Shown in pieces: positions 1-8,691 of a DNA stretch of 64,000 bases; within the stretch, counting starts at the first letter, position 1, and each line of letters starts with the position of its first letter. Made by a program: the position numbers and the translations under genes. Source of the DNA: Agrobacterium sp. a22-2. Lineage in GTDB: Bacteria; Pseudomonadota; Alphaproteobacteria; Rhizobiales; Rhizobiaceae. The notes beneath the pieces were generated by a model. That model worked only from the letters and a program-made list of their open reading frames with translations, made no database searches and had not been told where the DNA came from. The DNA is taken from assembly GCF_012276985.1 (NCBI RefSeq), contig NZ_JAAXMM010000002.1:372001-436000 (forward strand), read 5' to 3'.

Positions 1-128
1 GCCTTGCCAGAGGTGGCGATCAGCACGGAAAAGCCCGACTGCTCCAGGGCATCGGTGAGGAAACCGAGTGCGTCCGGGCTGTCATCCACCAAAAGGATGA
101 TGTCGCGGGGTTGGTTGCCGTCAGCCAC
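1..128 (-). CDS. Response regulator, N-terminal part (truncated by window edge)
   Basis: Reading leftwards from a GTG at 126-128, the sequence encodes about 42 residues containing IILLVDDSPDALGFL, the acidic DD pocket of a CheY-like receiver domain. The rest lies outside the window, so the output domain is unknown; a LuxR-type HTH would be usual for such partners, but that is inference. The GTG overlaps the 3' end of the upstream hybrid kinase gene by 8 bp, so the two are translationally coupled and very probably form a cognate pair. Certain as a receiver, uncertain as to target. Confidence 0.85.
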   Translation of the reverse strand, partial: MADGNQPRDIILLVDDSPDALGFLTDALEQSGFSVLIATSGK

Positions 129-3100
129 GGGTGTCTTCTTTCTCCGTCTGGAACTGCTTCAGGAAGGCTGCGTAACCGGCCAGATCGAAGGCCTGTACGA
201 AGACCCGCAGAGCTTCCGTAAATGGCAGGTTTTCCGGGCTTTTGGCAAGGTCGGCGAGCTTGGATTCGATGCCCCTGACATAACCGATTTCACCAAGCTG
301 GACGAGATCCTCGATATGACCGGCGCCGGGGCTTTGCGGGCGGGCTGGGGGCTTGGGTTTCAGGGGAGCCGGAATTTCGTCGGCATAGATCCAGTCGAGG
401 CCGAGATACATGGCGAGCTTGTCGCGCAGCTTCTTGACGTCGACCGGCTTGGAGATCGCATCATTGTGGCCGTCCTCGCCGGCGCTGCGCACCGAACCGT
501 CGCCGATATTGGCCGACAGCATCAGGATCGGCGAGGTCTGGCCGCCGTCGCGCAGCTTTTCGACCAATTGCCAGCCGTTCATGCCGGGCATGGAGATATC
601 GACCAGGAAGAGATCCGGCTTGACGCCTTCGATCAGGGTCAGGCAGTCCGGTCCGGAATTGGCGGTCAGCACGACGAAATCCAGCGGTCCCAGCACTTCG
701 CGCATCAGGTCGCGGTGGTCCTCGTTGTCGTCGACGACAACGACCGTGCGGCGCGGACCGGAATAGGAGACGATCTTGCGTTCCGGCGCCGGTGCCGTGC
801 TCGGCCGGTCGACGGTCGACAGCATCAGCCGGACGCGGAAGGTCGAGCCCTTGTCCTTCTCGCTGGTCACAGCAATCTCGCCGCCGAGCGTATTGGTCAA
901 GAGGCGGGTGATCGTCAGGCCGAGGCCAAGGCCGGGCATCGGCCGCACACTTTCGGCCTCGCCGCGCTGGAAGGGCTCGTAGATGCGGGCCAGGTCCTTT
1001 TCGGCAATGCCGCGGCCGGTGTCGGAGACGGTGAAGGTCGCCACCTGGCTGCGATAGGCGATGTCGAAGCGCACGGTGCCGGCATCGGTGAACTTGATGG
1101 CGTTCGACAGCAGGTTGACGAGGATCTGGCGCAGTCGCTTTTCGTCGGCGCGCACATATTGCGGCAGGTTGCGCGGCCGCTCATGCAAGAAGGTCAGGCC
1201 CTTGGCCTCGGCCTGGGGCTGGAACATGTCGACGATCTGGTCGAGGAAATCCTGGATGTTGATCTCGTTGGAATAGACCTGCAACCGACCCGCCTCGATC
1301 TTCGAAATATCCAGCAGCCCGTCGATCAGGCCGGACAAGTGATCGGCCGAGCGGCGGATGACGCGAATGGCCGACTGGCGCGGCGCGGGAATGGTCTCGT
1401 CGCGCTCCAGCAATTGCGCATAGCCGAGCACCGCATTGAGCGGGGTGCGCAACTCGTGGCTCAAGCCCACCACATAGCGGCTCTTGGCGCGGTTGGCCGC
1501 TTCCGCTGCTTCCTTCGCCGATTGCAGGGCGGCGTCGGTCTTCTTGTGGGCGGCGATTTCCTTCAAAAGCAGGGTGTTCTGGCGTGACGATTCCTCTTCC
1601 GCCACCACCCGGCTGTCATGGGCCAGCACATAGAACCAGCTGGCCACGCCGGTGATGACCGAAAACACGAAGAAGACGATCAGCACCGAGCTGTTGACGA
1701 CATCGGCGGTTTCCGGCGAGGCGGTGGCGACCTGATGGGCGATCAGCGCCAGGATGGCGCCGATCAGCGAGATCGAGATCACTGCGGTGATGACATAGCG
1801 GCCGAGCCGGGTGGTCAGCCGGGCGATGATGCCGGCCGGCAGGAAGGCGCCCGCCACCGTGCCGACCTGGGCATTGAGCTTTGCCTGCGGCTTGCACATG
1901 TCGTGGCAGCGGCTGTCGAGCGAACAGCACAGCGAACAGATCGGCGCGGCATAGGCGGGGCACCAGGCCATGTCTTCCGGCTCGAACGGGTGTTCGCAGA
2001 TCGAACAGGTGATCGAGGAGAGGTTCTTCCAGCTCTGGCGGGGTTTGCGGGCTAGGTAGAACTTACCTTCGGTCACCCAGGCAAGCAGCGGCGAGATCAG
2101 GAAGGCGATCAGCGTCAGGTAGGTGGCAAGCGAGGCCAGCAGCGGGCCGAACAGGCCGAAATGGGCGGCGAGTGCAATGCCGCCGGTCAAGAGAAGGGTG
2201 CCGCAGCCGACGGGGTTGATGTCGTAGAGATGGGCGCGCTTGAATTCGATGCCGGGCGGGGCAAGGCCGAGCGGCTTGTTGACGAACAGGTCTGCGGAAA
2301 TGGCGCAGAGCCAGGACATGGCGATGATCGAGAAGATGCCGAGCGTCTGTTCGAGCAGCCGGTAGATGCCGAGCTCCATCAGCAGCAGGGCGATCGCCAC
2401 GTTGAATACCAGCCAGACGACGCGGCCGGGATGACTGTGGGTGAGGCGGGAGAAGAAGTTCGACCAGGCGAGCGAGCCGGCATAGGCATTCATCACGTTG
2501 ATCTTCAGCTGCGAGATCACCACGAATGCGGCCATCAGCAGCATGGCGGCGGTGTCGTTGGGGATCATGTAGCCAAAGGCGGTCAGATACATATGGGCCG
2601 GATCGGCCGCCTCGCGGATCGGTACGGCGGTCGACAGGGTCAGTACGGCGAGGAAGGAGCCGGCCAAAAGCTTTGGCACGCCGAGCACCACCCAGCCGGC
2701 GCCGGCCAGGAAGACCGCGAACCGATGATGCAGCTTGCGCCCGCCTTCCGGCGGCAGGAAGCGCAGGAAGTCGACCTGTTCGCCGATCTGCGGCATCAGC
2801 GCCAGGATCACGGCGGAAGCCGCGCCAAATTCCAGCAGGTCGAAGGGAGCGGCCAGGCCCGGCTCGGCATTGGAATGGCCAACGCCGGCAAAGGAACGCC
2901 AGAGATCGAATTTTTCCCAGTCGGAAAAGGCGATGAAGATGAAGGGCAGGACGTTGAGGACGATCCAGAAGGGCTGGGTGATCAGCTGGAATTTCGAGAT
3001 CAGCTGCACGCCATAGGTGACCAGCGGAATGACCACCACGGCCGAGACGATATAGCCGATCCACAGCGGGATGCCGAAGGCCAGCTCCAGCGCGCCCGTC

Positions 3101-3510
3101 ATGATCGAGGCCTCGATGGCAAACAGCATGAAGGTGAAGGAGGCGTAGATCAGCGAGGTGACGGTCGAGCCGATATAGCCGAAGCCGGCGCCGCGGGTCA
3201 AAAGATCGATATCGACGCCGTGGCGGATGGCGTAACGGCTGATCGGCAGGCCTATGCCGAGCATCAGGATCGCCGCGGCAACGATGGCGAAAAAGGCATT
3301 GGTGGTGCCGTAGGACAGCGTGATGGTGCCGCCGATCGCCTCCAGCGCCAGGAACGAGATCGCGCCGATGGCCGTTTGGGAGATGCGGCTGGAGGAGAAG
3401 CGCCGGGCGCTCTTGGCGGTGAAGCGCAGCGCATAGTCTTCCAGGGTCTGGTTGGCGACCCAGCGATTGTATTCGCGCCGGACGGGAATGATGCGTTGGC
3501 GTGCTGCCAT
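121..3510 (-). CDS. NCS1 permease-like / hybrid histidine kinase / receiver fusion sensor
   Basis: A 1129-residue inner-membrane sensor. Residues ~15-480 are a multi-helix module that opens with LEDYALRF and resembles NCS1 nucleobase/purine permeases. Residues ~500-540 hold eight cysteines (502, 505, 517, 525, 528, 529, 535, 539), like a metal-binding knuckle. Two further membrane helices (~570-630) precede the HisKA domain with SHELRTP (H685), the HATPase with NLLSNAIKF, DTGRGI and GLGLGL, and a receiver with phospho-acceptor D971 in DISMPGMNGW. Transporter-kinase fusions are known to sense a transported solute. The closeness of urea uptake and urease genes suggests urea or a purine/pyrimidine precursor as signal, but this is inference. 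The response regulator gene follows with an 8-bp overlap. Confidence 0.85.
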   Translation of the reverse strand: MAARQRIIPVRREYNRWVANQTLEDYALRFTAKSARRFSSSRISQTAIGAISFLALEAIGGTITLSYGTTNAFFAIVAAAILMLGIGLPISRYAIRHGVDIDLLTRGAGFGYIGSTVTSLIYASFTFMLFAIEASIMTGALELAFGIPLWIGYIVSAVVVIPLVTYGVQLISKFQLITQPFWIVLNVLPFIFIAFSDWEKFDLWRSFAGVGHSNAEPGLAAPFDLLEFGAASAVILALMPQIGEQVDFLRFLPPEGGRKLHHRFAVFLAGAGWVVLGVPKLLAGSFLAVLTLSTAVPIREAADPAHMYLTAFGYMIPNDTAAMLLMAAFVVISQLKINVMNAYAGSLAWSNFFSRLTHSHPGRVVWLVFNVAIALLLMELGIYRLLEQTLGIFSIIAMSWLCAISADLFVNKPLGLAPPGIEFKRAHLYDINPVGCGTLLLTGGIALAAHFGLFGPLLASLATYLTLIAFLISPLLAWVTEGKFYLARKPRQSWKNLSSITCSICEHPFEPEDMAWCPAYAAPICSLCCSLDSRCHDMCKPQAKLNAQVGTVAGAFLPAGIIARLTTRLGRYVITAVISISLIGAILALIAHQVATASPETADVVNSSVLIVFFVFSVITGVASWFYVLAHDSRVVAEEESSRQNTLLLKEIAAHKKTDAALQSAKEAAEAANRAKSRYVVGLSHELRTPLNAVLGYAQLLERDETIPAPRQSAIRVIRRSADHLSGLIDGLLDISKIEAGRLQVYSNEINIQDFLDQIVDMFQPQAEAKGLTFLHERPRNLPQYVRADEKRLRQILVNLLSNAIKFTDAGTVRFDIAYRSQVATFTVSDTGRGIAEKDLARIYEPFQRGEAESVRPMPGLGLGLTITRLLTNTLGGEIAVTSEKDKGSTFRVRLMLSTVDRPSTAPAPERKIVSYSGPRRTVVVVDDNEDHRDLMREVLGPLDFVVLTANSGPDCLTLIEGVKPDLFLVDISMPGMNGWQLVEKLRDGGQTSPILMLSANIGDGSVRSAGEDGHNDAISKPVDVKKLRDKLAMYLGLDWIYADEIPAPLKPKPPARPQSPGAGHIEDLVQLGEIGYVRGIESKLADLAKSPENLPFTEALRVFVQAFDLAGYAAFLKQFQTEKEDTRG

Positions 3511-3731
3511 GCGGCCTGACTAACTTCTCGACAAGATGGGATGATGACGTGAGGTCCAAGTGTCGGCGGATTATCGGCAATTTGCAAGGGGAGGATTGCT
3601 GCGTTGCGAAAGGGCGGACCGGGTCAGAAATGGTCTGGCCGTGTCGCCCGACCCTGCTTTCAAAGTCCGGGGCTTTGTCCTAAAACTTGGGCCGTAGCGC
3701 CTGCGGGCGGTATCAACGCGAGGGAAACGAC

Positions 3732-3983
3732 ATGGACAGCACAAACGAACCGCAGCGGCCGTCGACCTGGCGGATCGTGCTGGCCTTCATTCTCGATTTC
3801 TTCATGGTGTTCTGGGTGTTTGGCCTGCTGGTCGCCAGCATCTTCGGCGGCACGACCGAGGGTGGCTTCAATCTCAGCGGCGGCCCGGCCATCCTGCTGT
3901 TTGCGCTGATGATCGCCTATTTCGTGATCTTCAACCGTTATCTCGGCGGCACGATCTGGAAGCGGATCCTGAAGGCCCGGTAG
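3732..3983 (+). CDS. Small RDD-like integral membrane protein
   Basis: An 83-residue protein with two hydrophobic helices (about residues 15-38 and 48-68) and a basic C-terminal tail. The layout (short polar N-terminus, helix, Gly/Thr loop, helix, 'RYLGGTIWKRILKAR') resembles the end of RDD-family membrane proteins, whose function is poorly defined. The ATG follows 'gagggaaacgac', an acceptable ribosome site. It is monocistronic between the sensor gene, which is divergent, and a convergent small basic gene. No function can be assigned. Confidence 0.6.
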   Translation: MDSTNEPQRPSTWRIVLAFILDFFMVFWVFGLLVASIFGGTTEGGFNLSGGPAILLFALMIAYFVIFNRYLGGTIWKRILKAR

Positions 3984-4051
3984 GCGAATACGACCATGCC
4001 GCAGCGTCGGAAACATTCCGGCGCGTTCGATCCTGTTGGATAGGAAGTGTC

Positions 4052-4294
4052 TTATTTCTTCGAGGACGCCGTCTTGGCGGGAGCCTTGCGCACGGGCTTT
4101 TTCTTGGGCGCCTCGTCTTCGACGGTGGCCACGCCTTCTTGCTTCATGCGCAGCTCGCGCAGCTTCTGGGTCTTGTTTTCCCGGGCTTTCGCCTCGGCCT
4201 CGATAATGGCCCTGGCGCTGTCGTCGGTCTGCTGCGCCTTGGCGATCTTGGAGACTTTCTCAGGCTTGAAAAATGCTTCAGTCGTTGCGGTCAT
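4052..4294 (-). CDS. Small basic hypothetical protein
   Basis: An 80-residue protein beginning MTATTEAFFKPEKV, with a charged, probably helical middle (Glu/Lys/Arg/Gln-rich, about residues 15-52) and a Lys/Pro/Ala-rich tail (PKKKPVRKAPAKTASSKK). The tail looks like a disordered nucleic-acid-binding extension. I chose the ATG at 4294 rather than the in-frame one at 4321 because AGGA lies 8-10 bases upstream of it. I do not recognise a named family. It lies just downstream of rpsU on the same strand. Confidence 0.65.
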   Translation of the reverse strand: MTATTEAFFKPEKVSKIAKAQQTDDSARAIIEAEAKARENKTQKLRELRMKQEGVATVEDEAPKKKPVRKAPAKTASSKK

Positions 4295-4379
4295 GTCATA
4301 TCCTCGCAGATCGGTTTTCATGCGCGGGACCGCCAGTAATGGCGGCCCGTACCGGAGTCGGTCTGTCCGAGTTCGTCAG

Positions 4380-4398
4380 GGAAATGGAGACCATTTCC
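4380..4398 (-). terminator. Possible hairpin after rpsU
   Basis: An 8-bp stem (GGAAATGG / CCATTTCC) with a 3-base loop lies 25 bp beyond the rpsU stop. A second 6-bp hairpin (CCGCCA/TGGCGG, 4330-4345) follows. Neither has a clear T run on the minus strand, so they may only partly stop transcription before the downstream small gene. Confidence 0.35.
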
Positions 4399-4422
4399 GA
4401 AGAGACAAACTCACAGCAAATT

Positions 4423-4665
4423 TTAAGCGCGGGCCGCAGGCACGACGCGCTTGGGCATCGGCAGCAGGCCTTCGCGCTGCATCTTCTTGCGGGCCAGCTT
4501 GCGGGTCCGGCGAATGGCTTCGGCCTTTTCACGAACCCGTTTTTCGGAAGGCTTCTCGTAAGCCGAGCGTGCCTTCATTTCGCGAAACAGGCCTTCGCGC
4601 TGCATCTTCTTCTTCAGAACGCGCAGGGCTTGATCGACATTGTTGTCTCTTACCAGAACTTGCAA
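4423..4665 (-). CDS. rpsU: 30S ribosomal protein S21
   Basis: An 80-residue protein beginning [20 protein letters not shown], the S21 signature, with the usual very basic C-terminal half ([13 protein letters not shown]). S21 joins the small subunit late and helps mRNA selection during initiation. The start codon is TTG (4663-4665), placed 8 bases after AAGGAG; no in-frame ATG fits the family. The length matches rhizobial S21. A weak start on a ribosomal gene may be a translational control point. Confidence 0.95.
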   Translation of the reverse strand: MQVLVRDNNVDQALRVLKKKMQREGLFREMKARSAYEKPSEKRVREKAEAIRRTRKLARKKMQREGLLPMPKRVVPAARA

Positions 4666-4815
4666 TGGAACTCCTTGGCCTTAACCCGGATCGTCTGGAC
4701 CGGGCTGTCGGCTTTCATGTGGTCGTTGTGGGCGAAAAGGCTTAGGCCATTTCCGCATTTCAAGATTATGCGTTTTCGGTCAGAACGCGACTTCGGCAAA
4801 GCCTAAGGTCGCGGC

Positions 4816-4845
4816 AAACAAAGAAGGCCGAGCTTTGGCTCGGCC
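4816..4845 (-). terminator. Intrinsic terminator of the cold shock gene
   Basis: A perfect 8-bp GC-rich stem (GGCCGAGC 4826-4833 with GCTCGGCC 4838-4845) and a 4-base loop. On the minus strand it is followed by TTCTTTGTTT. It lies 65 bp past the cspA-type stop. Confidence 0.85.
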
Positions 4846-4909
4846 CCTGCCGTGTCCTGCGCCTATGGTGCCGGTACATCCGCGGTCACCGGTCGCAAGA
4901 TCCGATTTT

Positions 4910-5119
4910 TTAGATCGCCTGCAGATTGGCAGCCGAGCTTTTGCCCGTGCGGCTGTCCTTGGCGACTTCGTACTGGATCTTCTGGCCTTCGGCGAGGCCG
5001 GAAATGCCCGACCGTTCAACGGCCGAAATGTGCACGAACACGTCCGTCGAGCCATCGTCGGGCTCAATAAAGCCAAAACCCTTGGTGCTGTTAAACCACT
5101 TCACAGTGCCTGAAGCCAT
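4910..5119 (-). CDS. cspA: Cold shock protein (CspA family)
   Basis: A 69-residue single cold-shock domain. The RNP1-like KGFGFIEP and RNP2-like VFVHISAV motifs are both present, as is the opening GTVKWFN. The protein is an OB-fold RNA chaperone that binds single-stranded RNA/DNA and melts structure at low temperature or in stress. The ATG at 5119 follows a strong GGAGGAACG site; longer in-frame starts are not needed. Rhizobia carry several paralogues, so the symbol names the family, not the exact orthologue. A terminator follows at 4816-4845 and an AT-rich leader precedes it. Confidence 0.92.
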   Translation of the reverse strand: MASGTVKWFNSTKGFGFIEPDDGSTDVFVHISAVERSGISGLAEGQKIQYEVAKDSRTGKSSAANLQAI

Positions 5120-5565
5120 GATACGTTCCTCCATTCGTCTTAATCTTGCCGACGGACATCCATCGGCGGCGGATCGATGTTGAATGGAATCGTGCGAAAG
5201 CTTGGGCTTACGGGTGATGGTCGCAGACAGGGATCGATGCGTCAAATATAGGTTTGGACATCGAAAAAGCAAGTTTTTTATAAAATTATTTTATCAGATC
5301 CGGTAATCTGAAAATTATTTATTCGTTTCTGTGACCAAAATCCGGGTTGTGGAAAAAATTTCCTTGCGCGGCAAGTTTCGGCTGCGGATGTCGGGGCGGG
5401 ATGCCCGATGCCGGGGCTGCACCTGACGGGAATCCCCCCATTTTCCCCCCGTCGTTACGTCATATGACGTATACGGTTTTGCAGTGCAGCGTCGGATAGT
5501 TCCCTTCAGCAACGGTTAAAGTTTTCTTTACCCACCGCTTGCCCAACAAAAGAGGGGAGTTCCAG
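5120..5565. promoter_or_regulatory. Divergent control region between the cold shock gene and urtA
   Basis: This 446-bp gap separates the leftward cold shock gene from rightward urtA. Its left part (about 5255-5330) is much richer in A/T than the rest of the window and probably holds the cold shock promoter and leader. Its right part holds a C-run stretch and a 16-bp perfect palindrome (5456-5471). I see no convincing sigma-54 site and no coding sequence. Confidence 0.6.
5456..5471. promoter_or_regulatory. 16-bp perfect palindrome upstream of urtA (candidate operator)
   Basis: TACGTCATATGACGTA is its own reverse complement and ends 94 bases before the urtA ATG. A perfect 16-mer in an intergenic promoter zone is a typical dimer-binding site. 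The best local candidate to bind it is the response regulator paired with the permease-kinase sensor at 1-3510, but no direct evidence links them. Confidence 0.55.
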
Positions 5566-6855
5566 ATGAAACTGAAAGCCAAACTGACCGGCGCATTGCT
5601 TTCCGCCATGCTGTCCACCACGGCATTCCACGGCGCGCTTGCGGCCGACGACACGATCAAGGTCGGCGTTCTGCATTCGCTGTCCGGCACCATGGCCATT
5701 TCCGAGACGACGCTCAAGGATGCCATGCTGATGCTCATCGAGGAGCAGAACAAGAAGGGCGGCGTTCTCGGCAAGAAGCTCGAGGCCGTCGTTGTCGATC
5801 CGGCCTCCGACTGGCCGCTGTTTGCCGAAAAGGCCCGCCAGCTGATTTCGCAGGACAAGGTCGCCGCCGTGTTCGGCTGCTGGACCTCGTCGTCGCGCAA
5901 GTCCGTCCTGCCTGTGTTCGAAGAACTGAACTCGATCCTGTTCTACCCCGTGCAGTACGAGGGTGAAGAATCCTCGCGCAACATCTTCTATACGGGTGCT
6001 GCTCCCAACCAGCAGGCCATCCCGGCCGTCGATTATCTCGCTGAAACCGAAGGCGTCGAGCGCTGGGTTCTGGCCGGCACCGACTATGTCTATCCGCAGA
6101 CCACCAACAAGATCCTCAAAGCCTACCTGATGTCCAAGGGCGTTGCCGAAGAAGACATCATGATCAACTACACGCCATTCGGTCATTCCGACTGGCAGAC
6201 CATCGTCACCGATATCAAGAAGTTCGGTTCGGCCGGCAAGAAGACCGCTGTCGTGTCGACCATCAACGGTGACGCCAACGTTCCCTTCTACAAGGAACTC
6301 GGCAACCAGGGCATCAAGGCCGAAGACATTCCGGTCGTCGCCTTCTCGGTTGGCGAAGAAGAACTGGCCGGTCTCGACACCACGCCGCTGGTCGGCCATC
6401 TGGCCGCCTGGAACTACTTCCAGTCCGTCGACGCTCCGGTCAATGCCGAGTTCATCAAGACCTGGCACGCCTATACCAAGAACGACAAGCGCGTCACCAA
6501 CGACCCGATGGAAGCCGCCTATATCGGTTTCAACGCCTGGGTAAAGGCCGTCGAGGCTGCCGGCACGACCGACACCGACGCCGTTCTCGACACGATCATC
6601 GGCACCTCCGTTCCGAACCTGTCGGGCGGCTACTCCACTGTCATGCCGAACCACCACATCACCAAGCCGGTGCTGATCGGTGAAATCCAGGCCGATGGCC
6701 AGTTCGAAATCGTCCAGGAAACCCCGGCTGTGGTCGGCGACGAATGGTCGGACTTCCTGCCGGACTCCAAGGACCTGATCTCCGATTGGCGCAAGCCGAT
6801 GGAATGCGGCAACTTCAACGTTGCCACCGGCAAGTGCGGCGGCAAGGGCGCCTGA
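5566..6855 (+). CDS. urtA: Urea ABC transporter, substrate-binding protein
   Basis: A 429-residue periplasmic binding protein. Residues 1-26 form a signal peptide ending near AFHGALAADD. The mature part begins TIKVGVLHSLSGTMAISE, typical of the branched-chain amino-acid/urea (HAAT) binding family, and contains the UrtA-like segments YPVQYEGEESS and PNHHITKPVLIGEI. It captures urea and delivers it to UrtBC. The ATG at 5566 was chosen over an in-frame upstream TTG because of the AGGGGAG site at 5552-5558. First gene of urtABCDE; a RIME-like repeat separates it from urtB. Confidence 0.93.
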   Translation: MKLKAKLTGALLSAMLSTTAFHGALAADDTIKVGVLHSLSGTMAISETTLKDAMLMLIEEQNKKGGVLGKKLEAVVVDPASDWPLFAEKARQLISQDKVAAVFGCWTSSSRKSVLPVFEELNSILFYPVQYEGEESSRNIFYTGAAPNQQAIPAVDYLAETEGVERWVLAGTDYVYPQTTNKILKAYLMSKGVAEEDIMINYTPFGHSDWQTIVTDIKKFGSAGKKTAVVSTINGDANVPFYKELGNQGIKAEDIPVVAFSVGEEELAGLDTTPLVGHLAAWNYFQSVDAPVNAEFIKTWHAYTKNDKRVTNDPMEAAYIGFNAWVKAVEAAGTTDTDAVLDTIIGTSVPNLSGGYSTVMPNHHITKPVLIGEIQADGQFEIVQETPAVVGDEWSDFLPDSKDLISDWRKPMECGNFNVATGKCGGKGA

Positions 6856-6865
6856 TCGGGCAATC

Positions 6866-7010
6866 CCCTCCCCAACCCCTCCCCACAAGGGGGAGGGGCT
6901 TTTCGGCAGACGTTTGCATCTGCTTGTTATTGTTGAAGAGACGCGGGGCGGTGCCACGAATTGTCTCCCCCCTTGTGGGGGAGATGGCCGGCAGGCCAGA
7001 GGGGGAGTCA
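6866..7010. repeat. RIME-like palindromic element, copy A (mosaic)
   Basis: The gap between urtA and urtB contains two hairpins. One at 6874-6900 pairs CCCCTCCCC with GGGGAGGGG-like arms. The other, at 6963-6985, is a TCTCCCCC/GGGGGAGA hairpin followed by GGCCGGCAGGCCAGAGGGGG. The second arm closely matches arms at 32791-32838 and 34470-34515. The first arm is different, so this copy is mosaic. Such elements are typical of Rhizobiaceae intergenic DNA. Here it may lower readthrough from urtA into urtB. Confidence 0.7.
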
Positions 7011-7077
7011 GTATCCACTGACACCCGAAACCATCGCCATGGCGCATCCATGCGACAGGCGGATGAGGGGCGATCTC

Positions 7078-8691
7078 ATGACCTTTAAGTTTTTCATCCA
7101 GGCGTTCTTTGCTCTTTTGATGCTCGCCCTCGCCACGCCATCCCTGGCGCAGAGCGATCCGAAGGACCTGATCAACGCGCTGGGCAAGGCGAGCTTCACG
7201 GAAGCAGCTGATCTGCTCGGGCAGATTGCGGCGACCGGCGACACCCGCGTCGTGCCGGCGCTGGAGGCCTTTGCCGAGGGTGATCTTTATCTGCGCAAGA
7301 CCGATGGCGCCGTCGTCATCACCAAAGCGGCCGGCGCCAATCTCGAGGCGATCGATCCCCTGACCGGGCAGAGCGCCGGCGAGGCGCCCAAGGCCGCCTT
7401 TACCAAGATCAAGGTCAACAACACGCTGCGCCGCGCCATCCGCTCGGCGCTCGGCGGCCTGACGCTGATGAGCCCCGACAAATCGGTGCGGCTGCAGGCG
7501 GCGCAATCCGTGCTGCAATCGCCGAGTGCCGAAAACCTCGACCTGGTCGAGACGGCGCTGGCGAAGGAAACCGATGCCGAGGTGAAGGCGCGCATGGAAG
7601 AGGCGCGCGCCGTGTCGCTTCTGGCCTCCGACCGCTCCGTCGAGGAGAAGCGCGCCGCGATCGACACCGTCAAGTCGATTGGCGGCCGCGAGGCGATCGG
7701 CATGCTGATGACCGTGTCCTCGTCGATCGATGCCAGCCTTAAACCCGATCTCGACGCGGCGATTGCCGACTTGCAGGGCGATCTGGCGCTGTGGGATCTG
7801 GCGCAGAATGTCTGGTACGGGCTGTCGCTCGGCTCCGTGCTGCTGCTGGCGGCCATCGGCCTTGCCATCACCTTCGGCGTGATGGGCATCATCAACATGG
7901 CGCACGGCGAAATGGTGATGATCGGTGCCTATTCCACCTTCGTGGTGCAGGAGGTCATTCGCTCCAGCTATCCCGGTCTGTTCGACTGGTCGCTGGCCAT
8001 CGCCCTGCCGGTTGCCTTCCTGGTCACGGGTTTCATCGGCCTGGTCGTCGAGCGTGGCGTCATCCGTTTCCTCTATGGCCGGCCGCTTGAGACGCTGCTG
8101 GCCACCTGGGGCATTTCGCTGATCCTGCAGCAGGGCGTCCGCACCATATTCGGTCCGACCAACCAGGAGGTCGGCAATCCGTCCTGGATGTCCGGTTCCT
8201 TTCCGCTCGGCGGCATTACCGTCACCTGGAACCGCATGTGGATCATCCTGTTCTCGCTGTCGATCTTCTTTGCGCTGCTGGTGCTGATGAAGAAGTCTGC
8301 CTTCGGCCTGCAGATGCGCGCTGTGACGCAGAACCGCCGCATGGCCTCCTCCATGGGCATCCGCACTCCCTGGGTCGATGCCTTCACCTTTGCGCTGGGG
8401 TCAGGCATTGCCGGCATTGCCGGGGTGGCGCTCAGCCAGATCGACAACGTTTCGCCAAACCTCGGCCAGGCCTATATCATCGACAGTTTCATGGTCGTGG
8501 TGTTCGGCGGCGTCGGCAATCTGTGGGGAACGCTGGTCGGGGCGCTGTCGCTCGGCGTGCTCAACAAGTTCCTTGAACCATCGGTCGGGGCGGTATTGGG
8601 CAAGATCCTCGTTCTCGTGCTGATCATCCTGTTTATCCAGAAACGACCGCGCGGGCTCTTCGCGCTCAAGGGAAGGGCGATCGAAGCATGA
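7078..8691 (+). CDS. urtB: Urea ABC transporter permease UrtB
   Basis: A 537-residue inner-membrane permease of the LivH type. It has a signal peptide (residues 1-22, ending LATPSLAQS) and a long periplasmic, helical-repeat-like N-terminal region to about residue 235, as usual in proteobacterial UrtB. The permease core starts NVWYGLSLGSVLLLAAIGLAI and includes GIINMAHGEMVMIGAY. It forms the urea channel with UrtC. The ATG at 7078 follows GAGGGG; the longer in-frame extension runs into the repeat element. Its stop overlaps urtC by 4 bp (ATGA). Confidence 0.93.
   Translation: MTFKFFIQAFFALLMLALATPSLAQSDPKDLINALGKASFTEAADLLGQIAATGDTRVVPALEAFAEGDLYLRKTDGAVVITKAAGANLEAIDPLTGQSAGEAPKAAFTKIKVNNTLRRAIRSALGGLTLMSPDKSVRLQAAQSVLQSPSAENLDLVETALAKETDAEVKARMEEARAVSLLASDRSVEEKRAAIDTVKSIGGREAIGMLMTVSSSIDASLKPDLDAAIADLQGDLALWDLAQNVWYGLSLGSVLLLAAIGLAITFGVMGIINMAHGEMVMIGAYSTFVVQEVIRSSYPGLFDWSLAIALPVAFLVTGFIGLVVERGVIRFLYGRPLETLLATWGISLILQQGVRTIFGPTNQEVGNPSWMSGSFPLGGITVTWNRMWIILFSLSIFFALLVLMKKSAFGLQMRAVTQNRRMASSMGIRTPWVDAFTFALGSGIAGIAGVALSQIDNVSPNLGQAYIIDSFMVVVFGGVGNLWGTLVGALSLGVLNKFLEPSVGAVLGKILVLVLIILFIQKRPRGLFALKGRAIEA

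Noticed and set aside
2063..3580. Frame of 505 codons in the other minus-strand frame over the sensor gene
   Set aside because: It overlaps the permease part of the sensor in a shifted frame and is Arg/Pro-rich without a fold signature.
5506..7905. A 799-codon open frame on the minus strand across urtA and urtB
   Set aside because: It lies antisense to well-conserved urt genes, is Gly/Arg/His/Asp-rich and has no domain; it results from the GC-rich codon bias of the + strand genes.
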